A DNA stretch of 64,000 bases from Citrus sinensis (Eukaryota > Streptophyta > Magnoliopsida > Sapindales > Rutaceae): assembly GCF_022201045.2 (NCBI RefSeq), contig NC_068556.1, positions 4,752,001 to 4,816,000 of the forward strand, read 5' to 3'. The position numbers and the translations under genes were made by a program. This document shows positions 61,641-64,000 of the stretch, piece by piece; within the stretch, counting starts at the first letter, position 1, and each line of letters begins with the position of its first letter. The notes under the pieces were generated by a model. It was not told where the DNA came from, did no database searches, and saw only the letters and a list, made by a program, of their open reading frames with translations.

Positions 61641-62918
61641 AATTCCCCCACACCTACCATTTGCTCGTCCTCGAGCAAACCTAGAACAAAAATAAAAAGA
61701 AAACCTAAACTAGACCACTTTCGTAGGAAATCACGATTGCATTTAGCGTATGCAACAAGCCTTTAAACCCCTAGGTGGCCATAGTGGACGAGTTATAGTC
61801 TCGTGAGGGTTTCAGCGATGATACCCACAAACATCATTGCATTTTTTTTTATTTTAGCAGAAAAAGAACAAAGGAATTTAAAATAAAACTAGCCTCAAAG
61901 ATTGCATAAATCATATAGCTCAAAGAAAATTTCAAATATTATCGAAGTTTTAACTTTAATTCAATAGTCAATCACATCTCTCTTTTAATTCTCATAGTGT
62001 GTGTGTGAATCAATTCAATTAAAATCCATTCCCAAAATCTTCAATATCCACAGCCTTTGCCTTGAACAAAGAAAAGAGTAGGTCAAACTAATCTTATCAT
62101 CTTGATCTCCATTTTTTTTTCTTTTACAGGCATTTGTGTGCATTTTCTTTTGAATTTTTTTTTTATTTTTTTTTTTTAGTCAGGAGCTTTCACTCTACCC
62201 CTTAAGGTAGCCTTCTTCTCATGGTAGATTATCCTCTACATACTGGTGGTACATATGCCCAAATTACTCAAGGATAGCTTCACTCTTACGGGTTATAGGT
62301 AGCTATTTCGGACTATGGTGCCTGTGTATACTACACTGTATTGTGGAGATAAGAATCAAGACAAACAGTCATTTACTTAATTTAAAATTCTCAACTTAGG
62401 CTGCGTCAATCTCAAATTCTAAGTCAAAATTATGAAAGAATTGATATTAGTGCTCATGGTTTAAAGAATCTCAATTAAGAGGAAATCAACACAAGAATCA
62501 AGTATAAACTAAGGTAATATTCAACCCTTTCTAAGAATCATATTCATTGTCAATCAAATTCTTATCACTGGCTAATATTCAAAACATTTTTTTTGTTTGT
62601 TTGTTTTTTTTAAAAGAAAAAGAAAAAGACGAAGCAACAAAAACTAAGTTCGAAATCCACCCCCCCACACTTAATTCTTACATTGTCCTCAATGTAAGCC
62701 TAAGCTAACAAAAGACAGAATTAAACATGGGAAAATGAGATGAGACACACAAACAGAAACAAACAAAATTCAACACAACGTAGGTAAAGTAAATAAGAAT
62801 GAGAGGGAGAAAAATCAAATCTGTTATGGCGTGCTCTCAAAATCTTTTCTCTAGCCATTGGGTTGCCTCCCAATAAGCGCTTGGTTTATTGTCCTCAGCC
62901 TGACCTGGTTCTCAAGTT

Positions 62919-63990
62919 TCACTCATCAACGTACGCAGGTTCATAAAGTGGAGCCTCCTCTACATTGAGTGTTTGAAAATTTTCATAATAAGGCTTCAAC
63001 CTATGACCATTAACTTTGAACTCTTTACCTATCGTTAAGCTCCTGATCTCAACTGCACTATGATGAAAAATATTAATAACAACAAAAGGCCCAACCCATC
63101 GAGAACGTAACTTACCTGGAAACAACTTAAGGCGAGAATGGAATAGCAAAACTTTCTGTCCAACTTTAAAATTCTTTCTCAAGATCTGCTTGTCATGAAA
63201 AACCTTAGTCTTTTCCTTATAGATTCGTGAACTCTCATAGGCATCATTTCGAATTTCCTCTAATTCTTGCAATTGGAGCTTTCTGTGTTGGCCGGCGGCG
63301 TCCAGTTCCATGTTACATTGTTTCACAGCCCACCATGCTTTATGTTCAAGTTCCACTGGAAGATGACAAGGCTTACCATATACCAACCTGTAGGGTGACA
63401 TACCAACAAGAGTTTTGTATGCGGTCCTATATGTCCAAAGTGCATCATCAAGCCGTAGGCTCCAGTCCTTTCTATTCGGATTAATTGTCTTTTCAAGGAT
63501 TGATTTCACTTCCCTATTAGACACCTCAACTTGCCCACTAGTTTGGAGATGGTAAGATGTAGATACCTTGTGAGTGATGTTGTATTTTCGAAAGAGGGCT
63601 TCTATTGACCTGTTACAAAAGTGAGTGCCTCTGTCGCTGATAATTGCCTTTGGTGTTCCAAACCTTGTAAAGATGTTACTCTTTATAAAATCTACTACAA
63701 CCTTAGAATCGTTAGTTCGGGTGGCTTTTGCTTCCACCCATTTTGAAACATAATCAACCCCAAGAACAATATAGAGATTACCAAATGATAAAGGAAATGG
63801 TCCCATGAAGTCGATGCCTCAAACATAAAAAATCTCAACTATAAGAATGAGAGATTGTGGCATTTGATTTCTAGGTCCCAAATTACCTGTTCTCTGACAA
63901 CGATCACAAGATTTGCAAAACAAATATGCGTCCTTAAATAGTGATGGCCAATAAAAACCGCTCACAAGTACCTTAAGGGCTGTTCTCTTT
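62919..63990 (-). pseudogene. Integrase region of the second Athila-like fossil
   Basis: A zinc-binding part (FYWPSLFKDAYLFCKSCDRC) is followed by the catalytic core with the three acidic positions in [23 protein letters not shown] and [10 protein letters not shown]. The C-terminal domain ends [20 protein letters not shown] with [13 protein letters not shown], the wording of the Athila/Tat branch. As part of a fossil LTR element it is described only at this level. It has at least one break. Confidence 0.85.
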
Positions 63991-64000
63991 GGTTCAAAAT

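Larger units (their letters stand above)
60039..64000 (-). mobile_element. Athila-like Ty3/gypsy fossil, 3' part (runs off the right edge)
   Basis: Minus-strand element with, from right to left, an integrase region (63990-62919), ~1.3 kb of non-coding sequence with two G-rich polypurine-like tracts (TGTGGGGGAATT near 61641-61652, and GTGGGGGGGT near 62661-62670), and a ~1.6-kb 3' LTR. It has inserted in the copia fossil at 60038/60039. The part seen looks largely open in pol, with at least one break. Its 5' half is outside the window. Confidence 0.82.

Overview
The window is nuclear DNA of a flowering plant. Its genes are split by many AT-rich GT-AG introns, the spacers are AT-rich, and the repeats belong to plant families (an L1-type LINE, Ty1/copia and Athila-like Ty3/gypsy fossils, hAT, Tourist-like and Mutator-like MITEs, and a tRNA-headed SINE). 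The proteins look eudicot. Citrus or another woody rosid is my guess from general protein similarity; nothing in the sequence proves it.

Layout. 1-43.1 kb is gene-bearing: the last exon of a BT1-type mitochondrial carrier (+); a five-exon Alba-domain protein (-); a 5.9 kb L1 LINE with perfect target-site duplications (+); an eight-exon Sel1/TPR-like protein with a mitochondrial-looking N-terminus (-); an eleven-exon ethanolamine kinase (+); a two-exon F-box/kelch protein of the At1g55270/SAGL1 type (-); a four-exon TMEM128-like membrane protein (-); and an eight-exon Mediator subunit MED17 (-). Exon joints were worked out by hand and every joint keeps the frame. The genes are housekeeping or regulatory, read from both strands, with no sign of operons or clustering by pathway.

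43-55 kb holds no host gene I can support. It is a pile-up of transposon fossils: a hAT-like element, an Athila-like LTR/PBS/gag remnant with a SINE inserted in its LTR, two hAT derivatives one inside the edge of the other, a 141-bp Mutator-type MITE with a 9-bp duplication, and a dispersed repeat present in inverted orientation at 43.4 and 51.8 kb.

55.7-58.2 kb holds a tandem pair of glyoxalase-I-like (VOC fold) genes. In the second copy the first intron has lost its normal donor. 58.4-64 kb is a Ty1/copia fossil interrupted by an Athila-like element (3' LTR and integrase seen) that runs off the right edge.

I found no clearly new biological system. The observations most worth a second look are the decayed but possibly rescued splice site in the second glyoxalase copy, the nested elements with readable duplications, the inverted dispersed repeat, and exon-like open stretches inside one intron of the Sel1/TPR gene.
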